This document shows positions 35,101 to 43,308 of a stretch of DNA of 64,000 nucleotides, in pieces. Every line of letters begins with the position of its first letter. The stretch's first letter is position 1. The DNA lies in contig NZ_UWOE01000001.1 of the NCBI RefSeq assembly GCF_900604355.1, positions 2,728,001 to 2,792,000 of the forward strand, given 5' to 3'. The translations under genes were made by a program, and so were the position numbers. A model generated the notes under the pieces. The model had not been told where the DNA came from and made no database searches. It worked only from the letters and a program-made list of their open reading frames with translations. The DNA is from Luxibacter massiliensis. Its GTDB lineage: Bacteria; Bacillota; Clostridia; Lachnospirales; Lachnospiraceae.

Positions 35101-36816
35101 ATGTTTTCCAAAAAGAAAAAACAGCAGGATGTCACTTTTGAGACCATAGATGCAGATAGTTTTCAAGACGAGGATACTCTTGACCTGGACGATGAAGCCA
35201 TCTCCAAACCACCGAAGAAAAAACTTCCCGGATGGGTGATTATTCCCGTAGTTGGAGTTGTTATAATCACAACTGTAGTTATCTCCCAACTCACCAAAGG
35301 GGATAGCCAGTCCCAAAACACATCTCTGCAGGTTTCGGAAGTCACAAGTGGGAATATCAAGGAAGTATACAATGCAAGCGGAAAAATAGAAAGCGAAAAT
35401 ACAAAGACCTACTATTCCCCTGTCACGGCCCCCATCTCAGAATGTAAGGCTGTCGTGGGAAACACTGTTAAAGCAGGGGATGTATTAATTTCATTTGATA
35501 CCACCAATCTGGAAAGAGATAATCAACAGGCACAGCTCACCTTGGAGTCCAGCCTGAACTCTTCTCAGGCCACAAAGGCCCAGAATGCGAAAGCCATCGA
35601 TGCGGCCAATGCCGCCTCTGCGCAGGCCGCCGAACAGGCCAACAAACTGGCCGAGGATGTAAACAGCCTGGCTGGCCAGGTGGATGCAGCTTATGCCCAG
35701 TTCCAGGCTAACCTTGCCGCTTCTGACAGCCAGGCACAGGCTAACCAGGCAAGCCGCGAAGCTCTGCAGCAGCAGATAGACGAGCAGAATGCCATTATGC
35801 AGGAGAACCAGAATATCATGAATTCCGTGGAAACCGGATACAATGGAAGGCGGGCCGAAGCGGAGGCTGCAAAGGCCAAAGACCCTGCCTCCCTGACTGA
35901 TGAGGATAAGGCCCTGATCCAGGCTTTTGACGACTATGATGCTGCACAGGCCGCATATACAGACGCCAAAAATAAATACGACCAGGCCCAGGCTGACATG
36001 GGCAATATTGCCGATACAGAAGTGGACGATGCTGGATATGCTGAACTTCAGGCCCAGTATGAAGCTACATACGCTCAATGGGAGGCAGCCTATGCCGCCG
36101 CTTCCACCTCATCTGCAGATACGGGGATGTCCTCCGCTGAACTTGCAAACCTGGACATCAGTGATAATTTAGCTGAGCTTGCCGCCCTGACGCCTGCTGA
36201 GCTGGTTCAGAAAGGTAAGGAGGGCATGAAGGCCGATATGAACGGCGTCATTGCTTCTGTAGATGCACTCCAGACAAATGCCGCCACACAAGGAATGGCC
36301 ATGTTTTCTGTGGCAAGCATGGATAAGGTACGGGTAAAAATAGAAGTTTCTCCTGATGACTACGAAAAAATGAAGGTCGGAAATAAAGCCTCTGTCACAG
36401 TCGGAGATTTCAAATATCAGGGGACCCTGACAAAAGTCAATAAAATTGCCCTGGACAACGCCAAAGGAAACCCTGTCATTGGGGCGGAAATTCACATCGA
36501 CAATCCAGATGATAATCTGTGTATTGGGGCCACAGCTAAGATTACTATGACAGTTGCAGAGGCCAATGATGTACTTGTTGTCCCCACAGAAGTCATCAAC
36601 ACTTCTGCAGACGGAGATTTTGTCTATGTCATAGAAAATGGAGTAGTTAAGAAAAAAGCAGTGGAGCTGGGTACCTCCTCCACCACACAGATTGAAATTA
36701 AAAGCGGGCTAAAAAAAGGAGACCAGGTTGTAAACGACCTGAATGTTGACATCCAGGAAGGCATGAAAGCTTCTGCAGTAGAAAAACAGGATACCGATGC
36801 CGCAGATGCCGAGTAG
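35101..36816 (+). CDS. Membrane-fusion (HlyD/MacA/YknX-like) adaptor with long coiled coil
   Basis: About 571 residues. Acidic N-terminus, one TM helix (about 45-65, WVIIPVVGVVIITTVV), a lipoyl-like half-motif (SECKAVVGNTVKAGDVLISFDT), then an unusually long Ala/Gln-rich helical stretch (about 125-380) predicted as coiled coil, and a beta-barrel region (VRVKIEVSPDDYEKMKVG, LVVPTEVINTSADGDFVYV). It joins the adjacent ATPase and permease in a YknXYZ-like tripartite exporter of peptides or drugs. The coiled coil is longer than in YknX-type proteins I know. Start at ATG 35101 after GGGAGGGAG. Confidence 0.88.
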   Translation: MFSKKKKQQDVTFETIDADSFQDEDTLDLDDEAISKPPKKKLPGWVIIPVVGVVIITTVVISQLTKGDSQSQNTSLQVSEVTSGNIKEVYNASGKIESENTKTYYSPVTAPISECKAVVGNTVKAGDVLISFDTTNLERDNQQAQLTLESSLNSSQATKAQNAKAIDAANAASAQAAEQANKLAEDVNSLAGQVDAAYAQFQANLAASDSQAQANQASREALQQQIDEQNAIMQENQNIMNSVETGYNGRRAEAEAAKAKDPASLTDEDKALIQAFDDYDAAQAAYTDAKNKYDQAQADMGNIADTEVDDAGYAELQAQYEATYAQWEAAYAAASTSSADTGMSSAELANLDISDNLAELAALTPAELVQKGKEGMKADMNGVIASVDALQTNAATQGMAMFSVASMDKVRVKIEVSPDDYEKMKVGNKASVTVGDFKYQGTLTKVNKIALDNAKGNPVIGAEIHIDNPDDNLCIGATAKITMTVAEANDVLVVPTEVINTSADGDFVYVIENGVVKKKAVELGTSSTTQIEIKSGLKKGDQVVNDLNVDIQEGMKASAVEKQDTDAADAE

Positions 36817-36851
36817 AAAAGCATGTCAATAGAAAGAAAAGAGGACATAAT

Positions 36852-38090
36852 ATGGGACAATTTTTAGAATATGTAAAAATGGCTCTTGATAATATCCGTT
36901 CCAACAAAGGCCGTTCCTTTCTGACCATGCTCGGTATCATCATTGGAATCACATCCGTTGTTACCATTGTCTCTATCGGAAACGGACTGAAAAAGGACGT
37001 CGTGGATGCCTCCAATGAACAGAATAACACTGTCACTGTACAGGCCAATACAGATGAGGTATCGGATCCAAGATGTATCACCGGGGAGGATATTGCATTT
37101 TTAAAAACCTCTCTAAGCGATTCCATACAGAGCGTCTCTGCATACGAAGGGACTATGGGGAAGATTTCTACCAGAAAAGGGGATTTTGACGCTTATATTG
37201 GATTGACTACCCCGGACTACGAAAACGCACAGTACACAGACCCACTGGTTAAAGGGAATTATTTTACTGATAACGACGTAGCCAACGCAAATATGGTCTG
37301 CGTAATCGATGAACTGACAGCATTATATATGTTCGGGAACACAGATGTCATTGGGATGAGCGTTGAACTGCAGGTGGACAGCAGCATACAGAGCGTCAGT
37401 ATTATCGGAATCAGAGAGACTTCTCCTGAGATGATGGAGGCTGAAAAGCAGTATCTTGCTATGGGGATGGATAAAAGCATTTCCTTAGAAATGCCCTATA
37501 CAGTTTCCAATGCCTTTGGAAATCCAATCGAGGCCTTTTCTTCTGTCTCCATTACAGCCTACGACAAGGAGCAGGCATCCCGAATCGCTAAAAATGCTGT
37601 ACAGATTTTAAACTCCAGGCATCAGGATTTAGGGGATACTCCATTTATGCAGCAAAAACCGGTGGATTTCTCTGACATGTTCGGCTCTATCATGGACGGG
37701 GTTACTGCATTCGTGGCATTGGTTGCCGGTATTTCCCTCATCGTAGGGGGGATTGGCGTCATGAATATTATGTTAGTTTCAGTCACTGAACGTACACGGG
37801 AAATCGGGATCCGGAAGGCGCTGGGCGCTAAGACCGGTTCCATCATCGCCCAGTTCCTCTGTGAATCTGCCATCATCTCAGGCCTGGGGGGAATCATAGG
37901 AATACTGCTCGGCGCAGCGCTGACGGCCCTAATAACCGCACTTGGCATAGGAGGGATTAAAGCACAGCTTTCCTTCCCCGCCATACTGGTAGCCACAATT
38001 TTCTCCTGCAGTGTAGGAATTGTCTTTGGGATCTACCCTGCAAGAAAAGCGGCGCGCCTCAGTCCCATTGAGGCACTCCGCAGAATGTAG
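36852..38090 (+). CDS. MacB/FtsX-type permease (YknZ-like)
   Basis: 412 residues. N-terminal TM and the MacB signature MALDNIRSNKGRSFLTMLGIIIGI, a large extracytoplasmic MacB_PCD domain (about 45-270), then three C-terminal TM helices with the FtsX motif VSVTERTREIGIRKALGA and IYPARKAARLSPIEAL at the very end. Forms the permease of the tripartite exporter. It follows the adaptor by 35 bases. Confidence 0.93.
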   Translation: MGQFLEYVKMALDNIRSNKGRSFLTMLGIIIGITSVVTIVSIGNGLKKDVVDASNEQNNTVTVQANTDEVSDPRCITGEDIAFLKTSLSDSIQSVSAYEGTMGKISTRKGDFDAYIGLTTPDYENAQYTDPLVKGNYFTDNDVANANMVCVIDELTALYMFGNTDVIGMSVELQVDSSIQSVSIIGIRETSPEMMEAEKQYLAMGMDKSISLEMPYTVSNAFGNPIEAFSSVSITAYDKEQASRIAKNAVQILNSRHQDLGDTPFMQQKPVDFSDMFGSIMDGVTAFVALVAGISLIVGGIGVMNIMLVSVTERTREIGIRKALGAKTGSIIAQFLCESAIISGLGGIIGILLGAALTALITALGIGGIKAQLSFPAILVATIFSCSVGIVFGIYPARKAARLSPIEALRRM

Positions 38091-38252
38091 GGGCCAAAGT
38101 CCCCAAACGGGCGTACGAGGCAGCAGACTAGCGGCGATGCAAGCATAGGCGGGTTTAGACCTTAGCGGCAGTGGCCAATTAGACCAGTAAACATGTCCCC
38201 TTGTCTCCTTGCCCGCGGGAATCAAGGGTTGCCTGCCGGATTCGGAAATATT
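38091..38252 (+). ncRNA. Structured non-coding RNA candidate, copy B
   Basis: Directly after the permease stop codon. It shares ordered sequence blocks with copy A (7627-7822): CGTACGAGGCAGCA, GGCGATGCAAGCA, TTAGACC, ACATGTCC, and CTTGCCCGCGGGAAT. The helix equivalent to CTGATG/CATCAG of copy A is CCAAAC (38103-38108) / GTTTAG (38153-38158), with one mismatch, three compensated pair changes and the same 44-base spacing. No consensus promoter was seen directly upstream. It may be made as a 3' part of the exporter mRNA or from a promoter inside the permease gene, or may be partly degraded. Identity unknown. Confidence 0.5.
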
Positions 38253-38332
38253 AATTATTTTATTTCTCTCCATTTAGGAGTATAATAGAATCAGTATTAC
38301 AACATTCAAATAGCACGAGGAGGGTTTTTATT

Positions 38333-38710
38333 ATGAAGAAACAAAGTAAATTATTAAAAGTGTTATCTATTATCCTGATTGTCATCGGCGCCCTGAGCCT
38401 TTTATCCAGCATCGCTTCAATCGCCATGAAAGGAATTATTGAACAGTCCTATGCAGCCTTAGGAATGGCAGCACCCACCACAGTTACATACATCATTATG
38501 TTTGTGGGATCCGTCATCATCCTTGTTGCAGGGATCATCGGAGTAGCCTATAAGTCCAGACAGGCTGTGCTTGTTATGGGAATCCTTCTGGCTGCATATT
38601 ATATAATCGATATTATATTCTCCACAGTCACAATGGGATTCTCTGCTCTCAGCCTGATTAGCTTGATCTGGCCGATTCTGTATCTGTGGGGTTGGTATCA
38701 GTCTAATTAA
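38333..38710 (+). CDS. Small four-helix membrane protein, unknown function
   Basis: 125 residues with four hydrophobic segments (about 10-30, 45-70, 70-90, 95-120), e.g. VLSIILIVIGALSLLSSIASIA and YIIMFVGSVIILVAGIIGVAY. No signal peptide or catalytic motif. Similar small four-TM proteins are common and unnamed in Lachnospiraceae. A TATAAT box (38281-38286) lies about 45 bases upstream and GAGGAGGG precedes the ATG. A terminator follows directly. No function is assigned. Confidence 0.8.
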   Translation: MKKQSKLLKVLSIILIVIGALSLLSSIASIAMKGIIEQSYAALGMAAPTTVTYIIMFVGSVIILVAGIIGVAYKSRQAVLVMGILLAAYYIIDIIFSTVTMGFSALSLISLIWPILYLWGWYQSN

Positions 38711-38719
38711 TCTGTATAC

Positions 38720-38765
38720 AAAGGCCGTCCCCGCCTGGGTTTCCAGGAAGGAACGGCCTTTTAAA
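38720..38765 (+). terminator. Rho-independent terminator
   Basis: Arms AAAGGCCGT (38720-38728) and ACGGCCTTT at 38753-38761, followed by TAAATTTT. It ends the small membrane-protein transcript and marks the last host feature before the mobile element. Confidence 0.8.
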
Positions 38766-38786
38766 TTTTAAAATTAAAGAAAGTCC

Positions 38787-38828
38787 CCTTGGGGCACCCT
38801 CCGTAAGGAAGGTGCTCCAAGGTTTTTG
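38787..38828 (+). terminator. Terminator hairpin at the left flank of the mobile element
   Basis: Stem CCTTGG-GCACC with GGTGC-CCAAGG (38787-38822), followed by TTTTTG. The loop side reads CCGTAAGGAAGG, closely matching the loop of the hairpin at the right flank (51622-51655) in inverted orientation, so both point into the element. Confidence 0.65.
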
Positions 38829-38874
38829 TATCTTAAATTAAAAATTGTTGTGTTGAAGCGGTATAGCCTGTTGG

Positions 38875-40548
38875 CTATGCCGTTTTTGCTTTGTTGCGTT
38901 CCCGTTCTTCTAAATGCTCTTGAAACGCATTTTCCATTTCTTCGGGACTGAGTTCCCTTAAAATGCCAACGCCGTTGTAGTAAATATCCATCAACTGAAC
39001 ACGCTTTCCGTCAAGGTATCTCGGTGCATACACGATAATCCTATCGATAAACTCGTGTATCAGTTCGGGCGTGAGTTCCTTGAGTTCGGTAATCTTCTTT
39101 ACCTTGTCAATGAATTTTTGCAGGCTCTCGGTCTTGTCCGTTTCAGTTTCGAGATAATTTTCCATTTCGGGAATACCTGCCTTTAAGCGTTGTTGTTCTT
39201 CCTCGTAAGATATTGAAAGAGTCGCATAGCGTTCATCAGATATTTTACCGATAGCGTTATCCTCATAGATTTTCTGTATTAGACTGTCAATCTCATCAAT
39301 ACGCTTTTTTGCCTTGTTCAGTTCACGGCGTTTCTGTGCAAGTTCTTTCTTTTTGTCATCGCTGTAACATTCCATCTGCTTGCGGGCAAACTCTTTTTCA
39401 AAGGCTTGCACATTTAAGAGGATTCGCCGCATACTTTCCAACACTGTCTCCGTTACAACTTTTTCTCGGATATAGTGGGCGGAACACACTTCGGAATTTT
39501 TGCGGTAAGCGGAACAAAAGAAATATGCCTGTTCCCGTTTGTAGTTGTTTGTCACACTGTAATACAGTTTCTCTCCGCAATCCGCACAGTATAGCAGCCC
39601 TGAAAACGGACTGACAATTCCGCTTTTGGTCGGTCTGCGGCGGTGCTGTCGGAGTTCCTGCGCCAACTCAAATACCTCTCGTTCAATAATGGCAGGGTGG
39701 GTATTCGGGAAGATTTTCCATTCCTCCTGAGGTCTTTCAATCTTCGTTTTGTTCTTGAAAGACTTGGTTGTGCTTCGGAAATTGACCGTATCCCCACAGT
39801 ATTCCTGCTTAGCAAGAATATCTGCAATGGTTGCTGAACACCAGTTAAACGCTCTTTCAGGCGGCTTGCCGCAATTCCTTCCGATACTGTTCCAATACTC
39901 CGTGGGAGTCATAACCTTGTCGGCTTTCAGCTTCTTGGCGATCTGCGTTGGTCCGAAACCGTCAACGCATAGAGCAAAGATTCTTCGTACCACTTTGGCA
40001 GCTTCCTCGTCAATCATCCATTTCTTTTTATCATCGGGATTTTTCATATACCCGAACGGTGGATTTGTTGTTAGAGGAACGCCTGACATACCCTTGCTCC
40101 TAAAGACATTGCGTACCTTTTGGCTTGTGTTTTTAGCGTGCCATTCGTTGAATAAGTCCTGCATAGGAACAAGGTCACTGATACCTTTTGCGGTGTCGAT
40201 ATTGTCCATTATGGCGATATATCGTACTCCTAAACTGTCAAAACCTTTTTCTAATAACTGACCGACAACCAAGCGGTTACGACCGAGACGGGAATGGTCT
40301 TTGACAATCAGCGTGCCAATCAAGCCCTTTTCCGCAAGTGCCATTATCTCAGTAAAGGCAGGTCTTGCAAAAGTTGTACCCGACCAACCGTCGTCAATAA
40401 ATACACGGGGATTTGGAAAGCCGTTATCTTTTGCGTATTTCTCAAGTATGGATTGCTGATTTTTAATGCTGCCTGAAGCACCTTCCTGCTCATCATCACG
40501 AGACAAGCGACAGTACAAGGCAGTTATCTTTTCTGACTGTTTATTCAT
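38875..40548 (-). CDS. Large serine recombinase (site-specific integrase/excisionase)
   Basis: About 557 residues. N-terminal resolvase domain with ALYCRLSRDDE (nucleophile Ser16), VKDHSRLGRNRLVVGQLLE, then the recombinase domain (GFGPTQIAKKLKAD, W-N-I-like ADILAKQEYCGDTVNFR), a zinc ribbon (LYCADCGEKLYY ... FFCSAYRKNSEVCSAHYI) and a C-terminal coiled coil (about 400-480). It is similar to TnpX/Tn4451-type clostridial recombinases and should move this element. Start at ATG 40548 after AAAGGAG. It has its own promoter and palindrome at 40585-40624. A GGCATAGCC/GGCTATACC hairpin covers the stop codon. Confidence 0.95.
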   Translation of the reverse strand: MNKQSEKITALYCRLSRDDEQEGASGSIKNQQSILEKYAKDNGFPNPRVFIDDGWSGTTFARPAFTEIMALAEKGLIGTLIVKDHSRLGRNRLVVGQLLEKGFDSLGVRYIAIMDNIDTAKGISDLVPMQDLFNEWHAKNTSQKVRNVFRSKGMSGVPLTTNPPFGYMKNPDDKKKWMIDEEAAKVVRRIFALCVDGFGPTQIAKKLKADKVMTPTEYWNSIGRNCGKPPERAFNWCSATIADILAKQEYCGDTVNFRSTTKSFKNKTKIERPQEEWKIFPNTHPAIIEREVFELAQELRQHRRRPTKSGIVSPFSGLLYCADCGEKLYYSVTNNYKREQAYFFCSAYRKNSEVCSAHYIREKVVTETVLESMRRILLNVQAFEKEFARKQMECYSDDKKKELAQKRRELNKAKKRIDEIDSLIQKIYEDNAIGKISDERYATLSISYEEEQQRLKAGIPEMENYLETETDKTESLQKFIDKVKKITELKELTPELIHEFIDRIIVYAPRYLDGKRVQLMDIYYNGVGILRELSPEEMENAFQEHLEERERNKAKTA

Positions 40549-40584
40549 AGTTCTCCTTTCCACAGCCAGATATGATAGGATTTG

Positions 40585-40624
40585 TAGGTGTACCTATAAT
40601 ACCATATCGGCTGTAATTATTCAA
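40585..40624 (-). promoter_or_regulatory. Recombinase promoter with small palindrome
   Basis: Minus strand: -35 TTGAAT (40619-40624), 17-base spacer, -10 TATTAT (40596-40601). The palindrome TAGGT-GT-ACCTA (40585-40596) abuts the -10 at the start site, a plausible repressor or autoregulation site for excision control. Confidence 0.55.
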
Positions 40625-40652
40625 CGCTTTAATGCGGTAAACTTAATGTTTT

Positions 40653-40913
40653 CTACTCTTTTTTCAGGACAATGCGTTCCACTTTTTCGGTGATGTTCTC
40701 GCCTGCGTTTTCTTTGAAATAGGCTCTGACTGCATAGAGCGTACCGTCTATCTCTTTTACAAAGTTCAGCGGCTCAAGATACATACTCTGCCGAAACCAC
40801 GCTATACGCTCTTCTTTGGAAAGGGTGGCAAGGTGGTCGGTTATCTCATCGAGCAGTGTATAAATCTCTCCAGTTCTCTCTATGGTATTGCCCTGATTAT
40901 CTACATACATCAT
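40653..40913 (-). CDS. Small element-encoded protein, unknown function
   Basis: 86 residues, soluble, no recognised motif (MMYVDNQGNTIERTGEIYTL ... TLYAVRAYFKENAGENITEKV). Its start overlaps the relaxase stop by 4 bases (ATGA), so it is translated with the relaxase. Short accessory proteins in this place are usual in clostridial mobilizable elements. It may be a mobilisation or regulatory accessory; no function is claimed. Confidence 0.7.
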   Translation of the reverse strand: MMYVDNQGNTIERTGEIYTLLDEITDHLATLSKEERIAWFRQSMYLEPLNFVKEIDGTLYAVRAYFKENAGENITEKVERIVLKKE

Positions 40914-42268
40914 CGTGCGTCACGCTCCCTTCTCTGTGATTTTCTGTTCTGTTCAGCTTCTTTTGCCCTGTATTCGTTGGCATAGAGTAAATCGGTTTTC
41001 TCCTGTATTTTAAGAGACCGTTCTTCAATCCCCTTGTTCAGTTTCAGTTGCTTTTGCAGTTCCGTTATCCGTTCGGTAACGCCTGTTTTTTCCTCTCGTA
41101 AGGTTTCTTTTTCAGCTGGTGAGGCTCTGCGGATTTTGTTTTGCAGTTTGGTGCGGTAGGAAATCAGCTTGTCCATTTCGCCCTGCAACTTGTCTCTGTC
41201 TGCATACAAATCATCAAAGGTTTCAATCCCGTATTTGCCCATATACCGCACCTGTTCTGAAAACATCTCAAGCTTTCTTAAATCTTCTTTGAGATATGGA
41301 CTTGTCGGTTTGTATTCCGTGTTCTTCGGCAGAACGCCTAACAGATAACAATAGTGGAGATACAGTTTGTAGATGTGGCTCGTCTTTTGAAAAGGCTGAA
41401 ACCAATCCCGCAAATCCTGCGGCATTTGCGGCGGATAATTGATTGTCGCTCTGCGGTTGCCGAAGGAAGCGTATGCACCCATTGTCCTTTGGATATTTTC
41501 AGGCGTCCATCTTTTGTCCAGCGTATCAAGCCTTGTGAAATGCTCGTACTGTGGCAATCGTATTTTCCAATGCTTGCCTGTAAAGTCTGTAATATATCCT
41601 TTTCGCCGCAGATACTCCTCCATATAGTAGGGGCGGCGGCTGAAATTGATGGCTTCTTTTACATCTTCCCGATAAACATTGTATCTTGTCGGCTTGCCGC
41701 TTTTCTCATCCAGCCATACCTGTCTCGACGGTGCTTTACAAGGATTTTCTATGACCGATAAGCCGTGTTCCCGGCAGGTCCGGTCGGAAACATCACGGAG
41801 TTTTCTCTGCTCTGATTTGGAATAGTTGTATTTCTTCCCGTCCAAAAAAGAAACCGAATTGAAGCAGAAATGATTATGAAGATGGTCTTTATCAAGGTGG
41901 GTAGTGACGATGATCTGATACTTGTCGCCCCACATTTCCTTTGCGGTCTGCAAGCCGATTTGGTGCGCCTTTTCGGGCGTAACCTCATCGGGCTTGAAAC
42001 TTTGATAACCGTGCCAAGCGATATAACCATTTTCTTTACCGTACTGCTTTTTCGTTAAAATCATCTGTTGTAACGCAATCTTTTTTAGACAGTTGATAGC
42101 GGAAACATATTCGCCCTGCTCGGTGGCTTCGGGGCGGCTGACATAGGAAAACACATCCCACAATGGTTGTAAGTTGGGATTGTCTGCTCTTGTCTTTTCA
42201 GGATTTTCTACATAGGCAATGAGGTCTTTTAGTCTGCCTTCGATATGCCAAAGAGAAGTGGTAGCCAT
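40910..42268 (-). CDS. Relaxase/mobilization nuclease (MobA/VirD2-like)
   Basis: 452 residues. Nicks oriT and leads the DNA strand during conjugative mobilisation. The histidine triad THLDKDHLHNHF (H124, H129/H131, H133) and the following FNSVSFLDGKKYNYSKSEQ are the relaxase motif III region; the N-terminal catalytic Tyr is probably Y19 or Y42. A long charged C-terminal helical part (about 320-450) is likely a coiled coil for DNA or coupling-protein contacts. It overlaps mobC by 1 base and the small gene downstream by 4 bases. Confidence 0.92.
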   Translation of the reverse strand: MATTSLWHIEGRLKDLIAYVENPEKTRADNPNLQPLWDVFSYVSRPEATEQGEYVSAINCLKKIALQQMILTKKQYGKENGYIAWHGYQSFKPDEVTPEKAHQIGLQTAKEMWGDKYQIIVTTHLDKDHLHNHFCFNSVSFLDGKKYNYSKSEQRKLRDVSDRTCREHGLSVIENPCKAPSRQVWLDEKSGKPTRYNVYREDVKEAINFSRRPYYMEEYLRRKGYITDFTGKHWKIRLPQYEHFTRLDTLDKRWTPENIQRTMGAYASFGNRRATINYPPQMPQDLRDWFQPFQKTSHIYKLYLHYCYLLGVLPKNTEYKPTSPYLKEDLRKLEMFSEQVRYMGKYGIETFDDLYADRDKLQGEMDKLISYRTKLQNKIRRASPAEKETLREEKTGVTERITELQKQLKLNKGIEERSLKIQEKTDLLYANEYRAKEAEQNRKSQRRERDAR

Positions 42269-42570
42269 TATTCCACCTCCTGTAAATCAAGGATTAGACT
42301 TTCAATTTCCTTGCAGATTTCTAAAGCAGAATGTTCATACTTAGCACATTTCTGAAAGCTATTATGGACAGAGTAAAGGGTATTCAATAGTTCCCAAAAC
42401 TCTTTTGCAGGTTTCGCCTTCGGCATTTTCCCTTTGCAAAGCTGACGGATAAACTCCGATTGTGACAGTCCACACGCTGCCGCACAGCGTTTCAATTCTT
42501 CATTTTCTTCTTCGGTTAAGCGTACTTTGATACGCACTTTTTTATTGTTTTCTTTGTTCAAAAATATCAT
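42268..42570 (-). CDS. mobC: MobC-like relaxosome accessory protein
   Basis: 100 residues. N-terminal ribbon-helix-helix (KVRIKVRLTEEENEELKRCAA, GLSQSEFIRQLC) followed by the MobC-type helical tail (AKEFWELLNTLYSVHNSFQKCA). Binds oriT and helps the relaxase nick. The stop shares its last base with the relaxase start. The candidate oriT (42606-42673) lies 36 bases upstream. Confidence 0.9.
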   Translation of the reverse strand: MIFLNKENNKKVRIKVRLTEEENEELKRCAAACGLSQSEFIRQLCKGKMPKAKPAKEFWELLNTLYSVHNSFQKCAKYEHSALEICKEIESLILDLQEVE

Positions 42571-42605
42571 CTCCGTTCTTGTGTTTTATCGTTTTGCAGG
42601 GTCAT

Positions 42606-42673
42606 AGGGCAGCACGCCCTGAGTTAGTCCACACGCCTTCAGGCTGTGGATTGGGATTGTGGGGTCACAATCC
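42606..42673. other. Candidate origin of transfer (three successive hairpins)
   Basis: Just upstream of mobC: AGGGC-AGCAC-GCCCT (42606-42620), CCACAcGCCT-TC-AGGCtGTGG (42629-42649) and GGATTGTG-GGGT-CACAATCC (42654-42673). A cluster of inverted repeats next to mobC/relaxase genes is the usual organisation of oriT. The nick site itself cannot be read by eye. Confidence 0.6.
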
Positions 42674-42826
42674 GATGCTCGCTATTCCTGTGGACATCGT
42701 ATTTCTCCTTGCCGTTCTATCCGAATGTCGTTCCTGCCCCTATTTTTTTAGCGGTGTTGTCTCGCTTACTCCCGAAAGAGCGGTCGTTGCAAAATCATAT
42801 CCCATTCAGACGGTCATTCAGTTGTT

Positions 42827-42892
42827 AATCGGCAAAACAAAAAAAGCCGATTCACAGAGACATCAAAAATCGGCGGGAGATTTTCTCTCGCT
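42827..42892 (-). promoter_or_regulatory. Candidate transcription attenuator ahead of the mobilisation genes
   Basis: In minus-strand order: GCCGATT (42868-42874), AATCGGC (42846-42852), a run of seven T (42839-42845), then a second GCCGATT (42827-42833). The first pair forms a hairpin with a 15-base loop directly followed by the T-run, a terminator. The middle element can instead pair with the third, an antiterminator with a 12-base loop. An extra hairpin GCGAGAG.../...CTCCCGC (42874-42892) precedes. With an upstream extended -10 promoter (43097) this leaves a leader of about 500 bases before mobC. The rest of the 738-base gap (42571-43308) holds oriT and two divergent promoters but no credible gene. 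Confidence 0.55.
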
Positions 42893-43096
42893 TCAAAATG
42901 ATGTTCTATGTAACGGCTTTGAAATTCAAAGACGGGACTGTTTGTTCATCCATTCACTCGCTGACAGTACCCAAAAGCATAGAGTGCCGATGGCGGTATT
43001 TTCTCTTAGCATACCGCAGGCATTGGGCGGTCTTACACCGCATTCCTAATCGAAACATCTTGTATTTAGTTGTAGCCCTCTTTCAAAAGAGATTTT

Positions 43097-43125
43097 ATTA
43101 TACCAAAACCCACGCCGAAAATTAA
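43097..43125 (-). promoter_or_regulatory. Probable promoter of the mobC-relaxase transcript
   Basis: Minus strand: extended -10 TGgTATAAT (hexamer 43097-43102) with a weak TTAATT at 17 bases (43120-43125). It reads through the candidate attenuator and oriT into mobC. Confidence 0.5.
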
Positions 43126-43239
43126 GTTTTTGGTGAGGTTCTGTATAGTTTTTGCAAAAGCAGGGCATACTATTTTGTTACACTATCTGTCGAACACTCT
43201 ATTATCGGCAAATATATGTTAAAATGATTTTGAAGCACA

Positions 43240-43268
43240 TTGTAATTATTCCGATATTGTGATATACT
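43240..43268 (+). promoter_or_regulatory. Promoter of the defence operon
   Basis: -35 TTGTAA (43240-43245), 17-base spacer, -10 TATACT (43263-43268), about 40 bases before the Fic ATG. No other promoter was seen in the short gaps of the five-gene operon. Confidence 0.6.
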
Positions 43269-43308
43269 AAATTTATATAAGTAGCCCTCAAATCAGGAGG
43301 TATGAAAG

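Noticed and set aside
35491..36078. Long minus-strand frame opposite the efflux adaptor
   Set aside because: Repetitive Ala/Gln codons of the coiled coil create an open antisense frame; no start signal or protein family.
37929..38273. Minus-strand open frame overlapping the permease end and RNA copy B
   Set aside because: It is mostly antisense to a certain gene, has no ribosome site, and its sequence shows no family features.
38333..38710. Small membrane protein as part of the mobile element
   Set aside because: It is followed by its own terminator (38720-38765) before the element, and lies in the same direction and context as the host efflux operon.
42579..43049. Plus-strand frame of 156 codons between mobC and fic
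   Set aside because: It runs over the oriT hairpins and attenuator, has no ribosome site, and the translation looks random (shadow of structured DNA).
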